A DNA stretch of 64,000 nt from Saccharimonas sp963550135 (GCA_963550135.1 CAUVBP010000004.1:1-64000); one strand, 5' to 3'. Shown: positions 34,325 to 43,702, numbered from the stretch's first letter. Program-made: numbers and translations. Notes: a model not told the origin generated them from the letters alone.

Positions 34325-36910
34325 ATGGCTTTTTACGATAAAACCATTAAAGAAACACTAGTTGAACTTGAATCAACTACCAAAGGCTTATCTGATATTG
34401 AGAGCGATGAACGGTTACGCCATTACGGCTTAAACACGATCAAAGTTAAGTCTGACCCGCTTTGGCGCAAAATTGTTGAGCCGTTCAAGTCGGTTTTTAT
34501 GGCAGTACTGATAGTGGCGGCAATTGTTAGTTTGTGGCACAAATCGTATTTTGATGCTGGGCTGATTATTTTTATCATGGCGGTGAACGCGATTATTTAT
34601 TATGTGCAGAGGTTTTCGACCGAGCGAATTTTGCGATCGCTGCAAAAGCAGTCTGTCGCTGAAGTCGAGGTATTGCGAAAAGGGCGGCGTGAGATGATCG
34701 CTGCGACACTGTTAGTCCCAGGCGACGTGATAATCCTTGATGAAGGCGATAAAATTCCTGCTGACGCCCGCATGCTAGAGGCGCGCTCTTTTCGTGTTGA
34801 CGAATCGCAATTAACCGGCGAGTCGCTGCCGATTGAAAAAACTTGTGCCGTCCTGCCGAGCGACCGCGAAATTTACGAACAATCCAACATGGTTTTTCAA
34901 GGTTCATTTGTCGTTGGCGGTACTGCCATGGCGATAGTAACCGCTACTGCGAACGATACCGAATTTGGCCGTTTGAGCGATTTATCGTCTGGCGACCATA
35001 ATGTCAATCCTGTACAGCAGAAAATCGATAGTCTTATCACGCGTATAGTGGCTGTTATTCTAGGTATTGCTTTGTTTGCTTTTTGGTTGGCGCTAGCTCG
35101 CGGTGTTGAATGGAGCGAAGCATTGCGCTTTGTGATTGCTCTCAGTGTTAGTGCAGTACCCGAGAACTTACCAATCGCTATCTCAGTCATCTTGGTATTG
35201 GCGATGCGTCGGATGGCTCGCCGCAAAGCATTAGTGCGAACTATGGGCTCGATCGAGTCAATCGGTGCCATCACAACTATCGCTACCGACAAAACCGGTA
35301 CGCTAACGCGCAATAAATTATCGGTTCAAGAAATTTGGCACCCGCGCCACAACGAAAAACGTATTTTGCAGACACTTGCTGCTAGCACGCTGTTAGGTCA
35401 GAGAAAAACTGCTGATCCGCTTGATAAAGCTTTCACTTCGTTTATTAATTCGTCCGAAGCGACTCCCAAACTTGGCCAGCCTTTGCGGGAATTTACATTT
35501 GAGCATTCAATGGCAATGAGCGGCAATTTGCGACATGATGGCGCTAAGTATGCTCTAGCTGTCAAAGGAGCACCAGAGAAAATCGTTGACCATTGCGATA
35601 TCACCGAAGGCGAACGCGAGAAAGCTTTAGTTGAATTACATCATCTGACTGGACTTGGTTTTCGAGTAATTGCGCTAGCACATGCGTCGCTCAATAAACC
35701 AATTGATTCGCTTGAAAGTATTCCAGATAATACGCCGCTGGTTTTTGATGGTTTTGTTGGCGTGGCAGATACACTGCGGCCAGAAGCCAAAGGCGCCATT
35801 GCTCGCGCGCAAGCCGCTGGCATCAGCGTGCGTATGGTCACCGGCGACCACTTCGAGACGGCTTATCATATCGGTAAGCAGCTTGGCTTGGTCGAGCATC
35901 GCAACCAGGTTTTTGATAGCCGGCAGATTATTACATTATCTGACGACGAACTAGCTGAAAGGTTGCATACTATCCGTGTTTGCGCGCGCGTTTTGCCCGA
36001 GCATAAGCATCGCATCCTTGAAGTACTCAAGCGCGATAATATTACTGCCATGACTGGCGACGGTGTCAATGACATTCCGGCACTGACCAATGCTCATGTC
36101 GGCATCGCTATGGGGGCGGGGGCACAAATTGCCAAGGACGCGGGCGATATCATCTTGCTTGATAATAACTTTCGCTCAATCGTTTCGGCTATTCACGAGG
36201 GTAGAACTGTCTATGCTAATATCAAGCGCATGGTGACGTATCTGTTAGCAACTAACCTCGGCGAAGTTATTGTGTCGCTGAGCGCATTGATTTCTGGTCT
36301 ACCGCTGCCGCTGGCGCCTGTGCAGATTTTATGGGTTAATTTAGTTACCGATAGCGCTATGGTGATTCCGATTGGACTGGAGCCGGGCGAGCCTCGCAAT
36401 ATGCTAGAGAATCCAAAACGTGCTAACGCGCCGCTGCTCAGTAAATTTATGACTTCGCGAATATTGTTGATTGCTATAATTATGTCATCAATGACGCTGG
36501 GATTCTATATTTATTTCAATCAACGCTTTGGTGCTGATTATGCTCGGACGATTGCTTTTTGCTCGCTGGTAACCGCACAGTGGGCTAGCGCCATCGAGGC
36601 GCGCAGTGATTACGAATCGCTAATTGGTCGGTTGCGCAAGCGAAATACACCCTTTATCGTCGGACTAATCATCGCTGTCACGCTGCAGATTGTTGCCCTA
36701 GCTACACCGCTTGGACGGTTGCTGCATATTACGCCAGTAAGTAACACACATCTTCTCTTGGTGACCATCTCCGCCCTCATCATACCTATTATCTTGATTG
36801 AATTGCATAAATGGGTAGGGCGAAAGTTCTTTGGTAAGCGACCGAATCTTCAGCGAATTACCAAGCGTCTTAAACGGCCGCTCAAGAAAAATAAAAAGTT
36901 TGCTAATTAA
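34325..36910 (+). CDS. P-type cation-transporting ATPase (P2, Ca2+/cation type)
   Basis: 861 residues. The phosphorylated aspartate is D322 in DKTGTLT; actuator loop LTGESLP, nucleotide-domain KGAPE and hinge TGDGVNDIPAL are present. The membrane motif PENLP replaces the PEGLP of SERCA-type pumps. About ten helices and a very basic C-terminus. Probably exports Ca2+ or a related divalent/monovalent cation. Start ATG 34325, not the earlier in-frame start at 34292, because TGCTATAAT ends 6 bases upstream. Confidence 0.92.
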   Translation: MAFYDKTIKETLVELESTTKGLSDIESDERLRHYGLNTIKVKSDPLWRKIVEPFKSVFMAVLIVAAIVSLWHKSYFDAGLIIFIMAVNAIIYYVQRFSTERILRSLQKQSVAEVEVLRKGRREMIAATLLVPGDVIILDEGDKIPADARMLEARSFRVDESQLTGESLPIEKTCAVLPSDREIYEQSNMVFQGSFVVGGTAMAIVTATANDTEFGRLSDLSSGDHNVNPVQQKIDSLITRIVAVILGIALFAFWLALARGVEWSEALRFVIALSVSAVPENLPIAISVILVLAMRRMARRKALVRTMGSIESIGAITTIATDKTGTLTRNKLSVQEIWHPRHNEKRILQTLAASTLLGQRKTADPLDKAFTSFINSSEATPKLGQPLREFTFEHSMAMSGNLRHDGAKYALAVKGAPEKIVDHCDITEGEREKALVELHHLTGLGFRVIALAHASLNKPIDSLESIPDNTPLVFDGFVGVADTLRPEAKGAIARAQAAGISVRMVTGDHFETAYHIGKQLGLVEHRNQVFDSRQIITLSDDELAERLHTIRVCARVLPEHKHRILEVLKRDNITAMTGDGVNDIPALTNAHVGIAMGAGAQIAKDAGDIILLDNNFRSIVSAIHEGRTVYANIKRMVTYLLATNLGEVIVSLSALISGLPLPLAPVQILWVNLVTDSAMVIPIGLEPGEPRNMLENPKRANAPLLSKFMTSRILLIAIIMSSMTLGFYIYFNQRFGADYARTIAFCSLVTAQWASAIEARSDYESLIGRLRKRNTPFIVGLIIAVTLQIVALATPLGRLLHITPVSNTHLLLVTISALIIPIILIELHKWVGRKFFGKRPNLQRITKRLKRPLKKNKKFAN

Positions 36911-38946
36911 TTCCGGCGCTTGATATGTCCACGCAATAGTTCTAAATCAGCTAAATCTTTACGACGAGCCATCTTTCGTTTAGCAGCAATCAGCCGGTCG
37001 GTCGAGACCACGGGTATCCCATCGATGGTTTGCATATCTCGCTGTAATGCTGTCAAGGAATTACCCATCCAACTTTTTAGCAGATTGTATTGCTCATGTA
37101 CCAAAATTCGCTTGCCGCTAGTTAGTGTCACCTCGCGCCAATGTTTCTTGCTCGCGAAACGGTCGTAAACTTCGCGCGATACTACTAAATCAACATTAGG
37201 TGTATCGCGTAAATGCATCATATCAAGCACGGCACCGCCGACCACGATATACGAATCGCTAGCGATTTTAAGGTCTCTGATCATTTCAATTGCCGAAGCC
37301 TGTTTCTGATGCGCCAATGCCAGAGACAATGTTGTGTAAATGTTGCGGCTGCCAATTATATCGTTAATGCCATAGATATCAAACTGGCTGCGCAATCCCG
37401 GTGACACGTGCGCAAAAGCAATCGCGATACCATCTTCGCCAAGCTCGCGGTACAAATGTTTGAGCGCTTCAACCGCTGTATAGTCGATATCGTCAATCGC
37501 TCCAGCGTCAATCACCACATATGTTACTGGATGTTTAGCGCGATGAATAGCTCGCCGTAACCGTTCGGCGAAATAATTAATATTCTCGAAAAAAAGCGAT
37601 TCGCCGAATGCATAAACTAATGTATCTTTTGGCAAAGAGCCTATCTTATTTTTTACCCGATCAGCCGCCCATGATGACAGCTCGCCATCGCGCAGCAGCA
37701 CAGCGTCATCAGGGTGGTATTGCCGACGCAATCGCTCCATCAGCGAGGCTGCTACCGCTACCAAAATACCTAACTGTACACCGAATAGTACCGTACAAGC
37801 TAAAGCAACTAGCGCGATCATAAACTCCTCATGATGGACAGCCCACAAATAGTGCAATTCACGAAAACGAATTAAGCGTAAACCTGCCGTACAAACTATC
37901 GCTGCTAGTGCTGCTAGCGGTACGTAGTGTAACAAAGTGCCGCCAAAAATGATCAGCGCCATCATTGCTAAGCTGGCAACAATACCGCTCAATTGCGAAC
38001 GCATACCCAGCGAGTCGGCTAACTGGCTGCGCGGCGGCGAGGCACTAACGGTATAGCCGTGGAATAGAGCTGAAGCAATATTAGCTATTCCAAGGGCTGC
38101 TGTATCTTGATTGGTCTGGATTTTATCGTCGTGCTCGCTACCAATGGAACGCGCTGTCATAGAACTCTGGACTAGTACTACGAGCACAATTGATAATACG
38201 GTTGGCATAATTGTATTTAGCATCTCGAGCGACATCGTGGGCACTATTAAGTTTGGTATGTTGCTTGGCAGCGAACCTAAAAACTCTACGCCGTACGCAT
38301 CGACATGAAATACTATTGCAAATATTACGGCCATAGCAATACCGATTAGTTCGCTCGGTATTCGCGATGATCGCCAAAACAACACTACACCTAGCACCAA
38401 GAGCGCTAGCGTAGCGGTCATCCAATTGATTGAACCAGCTTGCGCGGTAATTGACGCTAAATGACTCCAGAAACCGCCTGATGCTTTCAAGCCTAGTAGA
38501 GCTGGTATCTGTGTAACAATTAGTTGTACTCCTACGCCTGCCATAAAGCCAATCATCACTGGTCGCGATACCAGATCTGCCAAAAAGCCAAATTTGAATA
38601 ACCCCAACAATAGTAGTAGAACACCTGATAGCAACGTCATCGCTGCGATTGCATTAACATATTCTGGCGTACCTGTTTGCGCCACTAGCGCTGCACCTGA
38701 CGCCAGTAGAATGGCTGTCGCTGAATCTGCGCCAACCACTAATCGATGTGAATACCCCAACAACCCAAATACTAGCGCGCCAATAATTGTCGTATATAAA
38801 CCAGTCTCGGGTGGCAGTCCGACGATTACCGAAAAAGCCAACGCATTGGGAACATTCACGACGGCTATCAACAACGCCGTTATGATATCATGCCGCAAGT
38901 AAGATTTCTTGTACCGCAATATGCTCGGCAGAGACACTTTTCGCAT
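36907..38946 (-). CDS. SulP anion transporter with STAS and a C-terminal nucleotidyltransferase-like domain
   Basis: 679 residues. SulP membrane domain (about 1-405, about 12 to 14 helices), then a STAS domain (about 420-555, with IDAGAIDDIDYTAVEAL around the usual phospho-Ser position). The last 120 residues are extra: VVGGAVLDMMHLRDTPNVDL followed by VVS has the GGxA...D-x-D layout of small nucleotidyltransferase-fold (AbiEii/MNT-like) proteins. SulP proteins carry sulfate, bicarbonate or dicarboxylates. Start 38946 is fixed by TTGACG-17-TAGTAT ending 7 bases upstream. Overlaps the P-type ATPase 3' end by 4 bases (convergent). Confidence 0.88.
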   Translation of the reverse strand: MRKVSLPSILRYKKSYLRHDIITALLIAVVNVPNALAFSVIVGLPPETGLYTTIIGALVFGLLGYSHRLVVGADSATAILLASGAALVAQTGTPEYVNAIAAMTLLSGVLLLLLGLFKFGFLADLVSRPVMIGFMAGVGVQLIVTQIPALLGLKASGGFWSHLASITAQAGSINWMTATLALLVLGVVLFWRSSRIPSELIGIAMAVIFAIVFHVDAYGVEFLGSLPSNIPNLIVPTMSLEMLNTIMPTVLSIVLVVLVQSSMTARSIGSEHDDKIQTNQDTAALGIANIASALFHGYTVSASPPRSQLADSLGMRSQLSGIVASLAMMALIIFGGTLLHYVPLAALAAIVCTAGLRLIRFRELHYLWAVHHEEFMIALVALACTVLFGVQLGILVAVAASLMERLRRQYHPDDAVLLRDGELSSWAADRVKNKIGSLPKDTLVYAFGESLFFENINYFAERLRRAIHRAKHPVTYVVIDAGAIDDIDYTAVEALKHLYRELGEDGIAIAFAHVSPGLRSQFDIYGINDIIGSRNIYTTLSLALAHQKQASAIEMIRDLKIASDSYIVVGGAVLDMMHLRDTPNVDLVVSREVYDRFASKKHWREVTLTSGKRILVHEQYNLLKSWMGNSLTALQRDMQTIDGIPVVSTDRLIAAKRKMARRKDLADLELLRGHIKRRN

Positions 38947-38953
38947 ATCTATT

Positions 38954-38982
38954 ATACTAATGGTATTTGGGGGTGGCGTCAA
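38954..38982 (-). promoter_or_regulatory. Promoter of the SulP gene, leaderless type
   Basis: TTGACG (38982-38977), 17-base spacer, TAGTAT (38959-38954), 7 bases to ATG 38946. An overlapping TATAAT at 38956-38951 would be only 4 bases from the start. Confidence 0.6.
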
Positions 38983-39028
38983 TAAAACAAAGCAAACTAT
39001 GAATTTGCTAAATGTTGATACGATTCAT

Positions 39029-39069
39029 AAAAATAAACCGCTTAGGTTGTCCAGATTTGAGCGGTTTAT
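39029..39069 (-). terminator. Terminator of the tRNA-Gln transcript
   Basis: Perfect 10-pair stem (39060-39069 with 39033-39042) followed on the minus strand by a T-rich run. It lies 22 bases downstream of the tRNA 3' end. Confidence 0.75.
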
Positions 39070-39090
39070 GATATTTTCGTTTGCATAATT

Positions 39091-39165
39091 TGGCTGGGTC
39101 GGCAGGACTCGAACCTGCGAATGCTGGGACCAAAACCCAGTGCCTTACCACTTGGCGACGACCCA
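39091..39165 (-). tRNA. tRNA-Gln, anticodon UUG
   Basis: 75 bases including an encoded CCA. The 7-pair acceptor stem TGGGTCG/CGACCCA, discriminator G, anticodon stem CTGGG/CCCAG with loop TTTTGGT (anticodon TTG), and T-arm GCAGGTTCGAGTCCTGC all fold cleanly. It reads CAA/CAG and is a substrate of MnmA encoded at 7846. Confidence 0.96.
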
Positions 39166-39174
39166 CTAATAAAC

Positions 39175-39203
39175 GAGCGTGCAACAAGTATTATACCACG
39201 CTC
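39175..39203 (-). promoter_or_regulatory. tRNA-Gln promoter inside an inverted repeat
   Basis: TGGTATAAT (39198-39190) lies within the loop of a 7-base inverted repeat GAGCGTG/CACGCTC. On the minus strand the repeat is followed by GTTTATT, so it may also act as a weak terminator of the upstream methyltransferase gene. Confidence 0.5.
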
Positions 39204-39219
39204 ATCAACGATATGGAAA

Positions 39220-39951
39220 TTACGACATAGAATACAGCCGCACCCATTCCTCGGGGGTCAATTCTGACGGTTTGCGTTCAGGGTTGATGCTGGCTTTGGC
39301 GCACGGTACGGCAGCAAAGACTTTTTGCGAGGCGTAGCATTTTGCGACGAAACTTTGGTACTCGTCGCGTTCTAATGTAGGCAAGAGCGGCTCGGGTCGC
39401 GGTTTCAACTCTAGCAGCACGGTATCGACTGCTGGCGGCGGTGTGAAATCTGTGCGGCGTAGCGGTCGGCGGATTCGTGTCTGCCACCATGGAGCTAGTT
39501 GTGTGCCTAATTGAGAGGTAAAGTGCCGGTCGCTCGGTACTAATTTTTGCGCGAATTGTTTTTGGACGATCAGGTAGATTGCTTGAGGTGTATGCGTTTC
39601 ATCGTTGTTGGTCAATTTGCGTATTATGTCGGCGCTCAAGTGAAAGGGAATATTAGCAAAAACTTTGTATGGTTCATCTGGTAATTTCGCTTGCAGAAAA
39701 TCTTGCGCTATTACTTTAACGTTTTTGTGCCGGCGCATATTTTGCTGTAGTTTGTTGAGAGCGCCTGGTTCGTTTTCGTATGCTAAAACTTGCCGGCATC
39801 GGTGTGCTAACACTGCCGTAATGGCGCCGCTGCCAGCGCCGATATCTATTACCAAATCGCCGCGACGTATGTTGCTGTGGCCTATTAGCTCGGCAATCAA
39901 GCGCGGATTACGCAAAAAATGCTGCGAATGGGTGGCGACTTGGCGTTTCAT
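39220..39951 (-). CDS. rRNA adenine N6-dimethyltransferase, Erm-like
   Basis: 243 residues, SAM-dependent Rossmann methyltransferase of the KsgA/Erm superfamily. SQHFLRNPRLI is the N-terminal signature, IDIGAGSGAIT the SAM site, DFL the acidic motif. The catalytic motif reads ANIPFHLSADIIRKL; NIPF is typical of Erm enzymes (23S A2058), whereas KsgA has NLPY. The C-terminal domain is short. Erm would confer macrolide resistance; KsgA would methylate 16S rRNA. I favour Erm-like but cannot exclude KsgA function. TAAAAT lies 6 bases before the ATG. Confidence 0.8.
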   Translation of the reverse strand: MKRQVATHSQHFLRNPRLIAELIGHSNIRRGDLVIDIGAGSGAITAVLAHRCRQVLAYENEPGALNKLQQNMRRHKNVKVIAQDFLQAKLPDEPYKVFANIPFHLSADIIRKLTNNDETHTPQAIYLIVQKQFAQKLVPSDRHFTSQLGTQLAPWWQTRIRRPLRRTDFTPPPAVDTVLLELKPRPEPLLPTLERDEYQSFVAKCYASQKVFAAVPCAKASINPERKPSELTPEEWVRLYSMS

Positions 39952-39957
39952 AATGTG

Positions 39958-39963
39958 ATTTTA
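39958..39963 (-). promoter_or_regulatory. -10 box of the Erm-like gene
   Basis: TAAAAT on the minus strand, 6 bases before ATG 39951. No attenuator leader peptide of the inducible erm type fits in this space. Confidence 0.45.
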
Positions 39964-39985
39964 CCACGAAAAAGCGGCTAACCGG

Positions 39986-40014
39986 TTGGCAATCTTTACC
40001 ATAACCTTTATAAT
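39986..40014 (+). promoter_or_regulatory. Promoter of xfp-ackA, leaderless type
   Basis: TTGGCA (39986-39991), 17-base spacer, TATAAT (40009-40014), 8 bases to ATG 40023. Confidence 0.7.
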
Positions 40015-40022
40015 AGTAAGTT

Positions 40023-42422
40023 ATGAATGCACACGAAAAACACTCGATAAAGCAATATTTGCGTGCGGCAGACTATCTGACGGTGGGGCAAATATTTTTG
40101 GCAGAGAATCATCTGCTGAAAAAGGAACTAACTTTTGACGATATCAAATCGCGGATTCTTGGACACTGGGGAAGCGGGCCAGGTATTAACTTTGCTTACG
40201 CGCATCTCAGCTATTCGGCCAAGAAGCATAATAAGGACATGATGTTTGTACTGGGGCCAGGTCATGGCTTCCCGGCATTGCAAGCTAATCTGTTTTTGGA
40301 AGGTACGCTTGCTAATTTTGATCCGTCGATGGAGACCAATCTGGATGGTATTCGCAAACTATGTCGCGAATTTAGCTGGCCGTACGGTTTTCCGAGCCAT
40401 TCTAATCCCGAGACGCCGGGCGTGATTCTCGAGGGCGGTGAACTTGGTTACGCGCTCAGTACTAGCTACGGCGCAGCGATGGATAATCCTGATTTGACAG
40501 TAGCCTGTTTGGTTGGTGATGGTGAAGCCGAGACCGGGCCGACGGCTGGCGCTTGGCATCTCAATAAGTTGCTTAACCCGCGCAAAGATGGTGCGGTATT
40601 GCCAATTCTTCACCTCAATGGTTATAAGATTTCAGCGCCGACTGTTTTTGGCCGAATGAGTAATTACGAACTGATGACGCTCTTTAGCGGCTACGGTTAT
40701 GAGCCGCGCATTGTTGACGCTACAAAAGACGGCGTCGATCCGCACGACGAAATGGCAAACGCGCTTGAGTGGGCTCACAATTTGGTTGCTGAGATTCGTG
40801 CTAGTACGAACACAGAAGCGCCGCGCATGCCGATGATTATCATGCGCACGCTAAAGGGCTGGACTGGGCCGAAATTTGTCGAAGGCAACAAAATTGAAGG
40901 TAATTGCCTGGCGCACCAGACAGTGCTCAGTGAAGCGAAATCCGACCCCGAGCAGCTCAAAATCTTGAATCAATGGCTCAAGAGTTATAAGTTTGACGAG
41001 CTATTCAACGAAACGACAGGTTTTGGTGATTTTGTCAAAGAAATTTTGCCAGACAAGTTAGAGAGGCGGCTGGGTATGTCGCCGCACGCCCGTGGCGGTG
41101 CTGATGTCTATCAGCCGCTCAAATTACCGCGCGTCGAAGATTATGCCGAAGACGCCGAAATCCCTGGCACTATTGGCTCTAGCAGTATGCGCCGGGCTGG
41201 CGCTTACTTGACGGAAGTCTTTCGTTTGAATGCTGATAGCAAAAACTTCCGCTTCATGAGTCCGGATGAGACCTACTCAAACAAACTTGACGAAATCTTC
41301 CAAGCTACTAGCCGTAGTTGGCAATGGCCGATCATGGAATGGGATAAGGATCTGTCACGTGATGGCCGAGTCATGGAAATGTTGTCCGAACACAACATGC
41401 AAGGCTTGATGCAAGGCTACGTGCTAACGGGTCGCCACGCTATGTTTGCTAGCTACGAAGCTTTTTTGCAAGTTGTCGGCAGTATGGTTGATCAATACGC
41501 TAAGTTTCTCACCCAAAGCCGTAACGTCGAGTGGCGCGGTACTATACCTAGCATCAACTATATACTAACCTCGAGCGGTTGGCGCCAAGACCATAACGGC
41601 TTTAGCCACCAGAATCCTGGCTTTATCGACGATATTTTGCGTCGCCAGAGCAATTTCAGTGATGTTTACTTCCCGTCGGACGGTAATGTCACGCTAGTTT
41701 GCTTAGAGCATATGCTGTCAAGTGTTCGCCAGATTAACGCGCTGGTGGCCGGCAAAACTCTCGAGCCGCGCTGGCTGTCGCCAGAACTGGCTCGCCAACA
41801 GGTCGATGCTGGTCTAATGGTTTGGGATTTTGCTAGCGATGAACATCCTGATCTAGTTATGGCCGCTTGCGGCGATTATCCGACCAAAGAAACTATGGCA
41901 GCTATTGATATTGTCAAAACGCATTGCCCGAACGCTAAAATTCGCTGCGTTAACGTTTCGAGTCTGACTACTGTTGGCTTTGGTACGTTGCGTCGCGTTG
42001 CCGACCAAAAGTTCTTTGACAAGGTGTTTACTGACGACAAGCCAGTTATTTTCAATTTCCATGGCTATCCGCAGACAGTTAAATCGATTCTCTTTAACTA
42101 TGCTGTCGATTCGACGCGCTTCGATATCCGCGGCTACAAAGAAATCGGTTCAACCACCACGCCGTTTGATATGCATGTTCGCAATGAAACCAGCCGCTAT
42201 GATCTAGCGATTGCCGCATTCCGCCAGCTGGGCCGCAATGGCGTCGTTCCGTTTGAGGAGGCTGAACATTTAGCTTCGATTTACCAAGGTAAGATTGATG
42301 AGAATACTGCTTACATAAAAGCTAACGGCGTTGACTTGCCAGAAATTGACGCCTGGGTGTGGCCAGCAGCACGCGGACTAGACGAGGCAAAAGAGGAAGC
42401 CTGGCACGGGCAAACAAATTAA
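40023..42422 (+). CDS. xfp: Phosphoketolase (Xfp)
   Basis: 799 residues, normal length. TPP enzyme that splits xylulose 5-phosphate (and possibly fructose 6-phosphate) with phosphate into acetyl phosphate and glyceraldehyde 3-phosphate (or erythrose 4-phosphate). The TPP-binding motif GDGEAETGPTAGAWH, the N-terminal GPGHGFPA and the later SSGWRQDHNGFSHQNPG are family signatures. Followed after 21 bases by ackA, which converts acetyl phosphate to acetate with ATP gain. This is the core energy shunt in many Saccharibacteria. Confidence 0.96.
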   Translation: MNAHEKHSIKQYLRAADYLTVGQIFLAENHLLKKELTFDDIKSRILGHWGSGPGINFAYAHLSYSAKKHNKDMMFVLGPGHGFPALQANLFLEGTLANFDPSMETNLDGIRKLCREFSWPYGFPSHSNPETPGVILEGGELGYALSTSYGAAMDNPDLTVACLVGDGEAETGPTAGAWHLNKLLNPRKDGAVLPILHLNGYKISAPTVFGRMSNYELMTLFSGYGYEPRIVDATKDGVDPHDEMANALEWAHNLVAEIRASTNTEAPRMPMIIMRTLKGWTGPKFVEGNKIEGNCLAHQTVLSEAKSDPEQLKILNQWLKSYKFDELFNETTGFGDFVKEILPDKLERRLGMSPHARGGADVYQPLKLPRVEDYAEDAEIPGTIGSSSMRRAGAYLTEVFRLNADSKNFRFMSPDETYSNKLDEIFQATSRSWQWPIMEWDKDLSRDGRVMEMLSEHNMQGLMQGYVLTGRHAMFASYEAFLQVVGSMVDQYAKFLTQSRNVEWRGTIPSINYILTSSGWRQDHNGFSHQNPGFIDDILRRQSNFSDVYFPSDGNVTLVCLEHMLSSVRQINALVAGKTLEPRWLSPELARQQVDAGLMVWDFASDEHPDLVMAACGDYPTKETMAAIDIVKTHCPNAKIRCVNVSSLTTVGFGTLRRVADQKFFDKVFTDDKPVIFNFHGYPQTVKSILFNYAVDSTRFDIRGYKEIGSTTTPFDMHVRNETSRYDLAIAAFRQLGRNGVVPFEEAEHLASIYQGKIDENTAYIKANGVDLPEIDAWVWPAARGLDEAKEEAWHGQTN

Positions 42423-42443
42423 CGTAAAGAAAAGGGTGGGGGA

Positions 42444-43625
42444 ATGTCATTACTACTAATCGCAAATCCAGGCAGCGCTAGTCGCAAATACGCGCTGGTC
42501 GACGACAAGCTCAAAGAGGTTGCCGCATTACATATCGAGCAGAGTGGCAGCGAATTAATCGCGACGCTGCGTACTGGTAATGATTCACGGCAAGTGTCGC
42601 TTGGTTTTGCTGACATTTCCCAGTCGGCCGCACATCTGTATGGCATTTTTAACCGCGAACATTTACTAGAAAGTCCTAGCGATGTTCGCGCGATCGGCTT
42701 GCGGATCGTTGCGCCGAGCAACTATTTTCTCAAAGACAGGCTTGTTGACGATGACGTTGTCCAGCATATACGCGATATTCTGCCGCTTGACCCGATTCAC
42801 GTCTCCGGTACGCTGCAAGAGCTAGAGGCTCTGCGCTCGTCGCTGCCGACTGTACCGGTGGCGCTAATTTCGGATAGTGCTTTTCACGCTCGCAAGCCGA
42901 GCTATGCCTGGAATTACGGTATCAATCTGCAAGACGCTGATCGCTTCGAGATTAAGCGTTTTGGCTATCATGGTTTGTCGGTTTCGTCTGCCGTTAATGA
43001 GCTGTGGAACCGCGGTAAATTACCACCAAAGGTTGTCGTCTGTCATCTAGGTAGCGGCTCGTCGGTGAGCGCAGTTTTTCACGGGCGCAGTATCGACAAC
43101 ACCATGGGCTACTCGGCGCTAGAGGGGGTAATTATGGCAACGCGTACCGGTTCTATTGATTACACTGCTGCTATGGCGCTCAAAACTAAACTTGGTCTCG
43201 ATGATGACCAGCTTGAGCATTATCTCGATGAGAGGGGTGGCCTACTCGGACTCAGCGGAAGTAGCGATATTCGTGAAATTATTGATCGCGAAGCTAAGGG
43301 CGATCATATTGCTCATCTAGCGCTGATGACTTTGATTCACAGTATCCATAAGGCTATCGGCGCCATGGTGGTCGCCATGAACGGCGCCGACTTGCTGGTA
43401 TTTACTGGCACGGTAGGGGAACGTTCGGCAAACTTGCGTCGGCGCATCGTTGCTCACTTGGAATGCCTCGACTTCATACTTGACGGCAATCGTAACAAAT
43501 CATGTCTTAACCCGACCGAGTTCACTAGCATCTCGCAAGCGGCAGTCAGTAAGCCGATAATTGTCATACCGACAGATGAAGGCGTCGAAATCGCTCGCCA
43601 CACTATTAAGTTACTAGCGTCATAA
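42444..43625 (+). CDS. ackA: Acetate kinase
   Basis: 393 residues, ASKHA superfamily. LIANPGSASRKYAL at the N-terminus corresponds to the NxGSSSxK motif, here shifted to NPGSASRK. FGYHGLS, HLGSGSSV and TGTVGER are further signatures; the catalytic Arg/His context RFGYHG is present. Some family landmarks are degenerate, such as HARKPSYAWNYGI in place of HxTMPxxAYxY. SD-rich GGGTGGGGG precedes the ATG. Works with Xfp to make ATP. Confidence 0.93.
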   Translation: MSLLLIANPGSASRKYALVDDKLKEVAALHIEQSGSELIATLRTGNDSRQVSLGFADISQSAAHLYGIFNREHLLESPSDVRAIGLRIVAPSNYFLKDRLVDDDVVQHIRDILPLDPIHVSGTLQELEALRSSLPTVPVALISDSAFHARKPSYAWNYGINLQDADRFEIKRFGYHGLSVSSAVNELWNRGKLPPKVVVCHLGSGSSVSAVFHGRSIDNTMGYSALEGVIMATRTGSIDYTAAMALKTKLGLDDDQLEHYLDERGGLLGLSGSSDIREIIDREAKGDHIAHLALMTLIHSIHKAIGAMVVAMNGADLLVFTGTVGERSANLRRRIVAHLECLDFILDGNRNKSCLNPTEFTSISQAAVSKPIIVIPTDEGVEIARHTIKLLAS

Positions 43626-43637
43626 TTTTGGTCGTTG

Positions 43638-43672
43638 GAAAGGCATGCGTTATTGTTATGGAGACGCCTTTC
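43638..43672 (+). repeat. Inverted repeat after ackA
   Basis: GAAAGGC (43638-43644) and GCCTTTC (43666-43672). No T-tract follows, so it is at best a weak terminator. Confidence 0.35.
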
Positions 43673-43702
43673 GTAATCTCTACTAAACAGTATCTTTCAT
43701 TT

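Noticed and set aside
36907..38982. Long plus-strand open frames inside the SulP gene and similar antisense frames elsewhere
   Set aside because: They are short, lack promoters or SD sites and have low-complexity translations; the minus-strand gene explains the region.
43638..43672. Hairpin after ackA as a strong terminator
   Set aside because: The stem is good but no T-tract follows on the plus strand; kept only as an inverted repeat.
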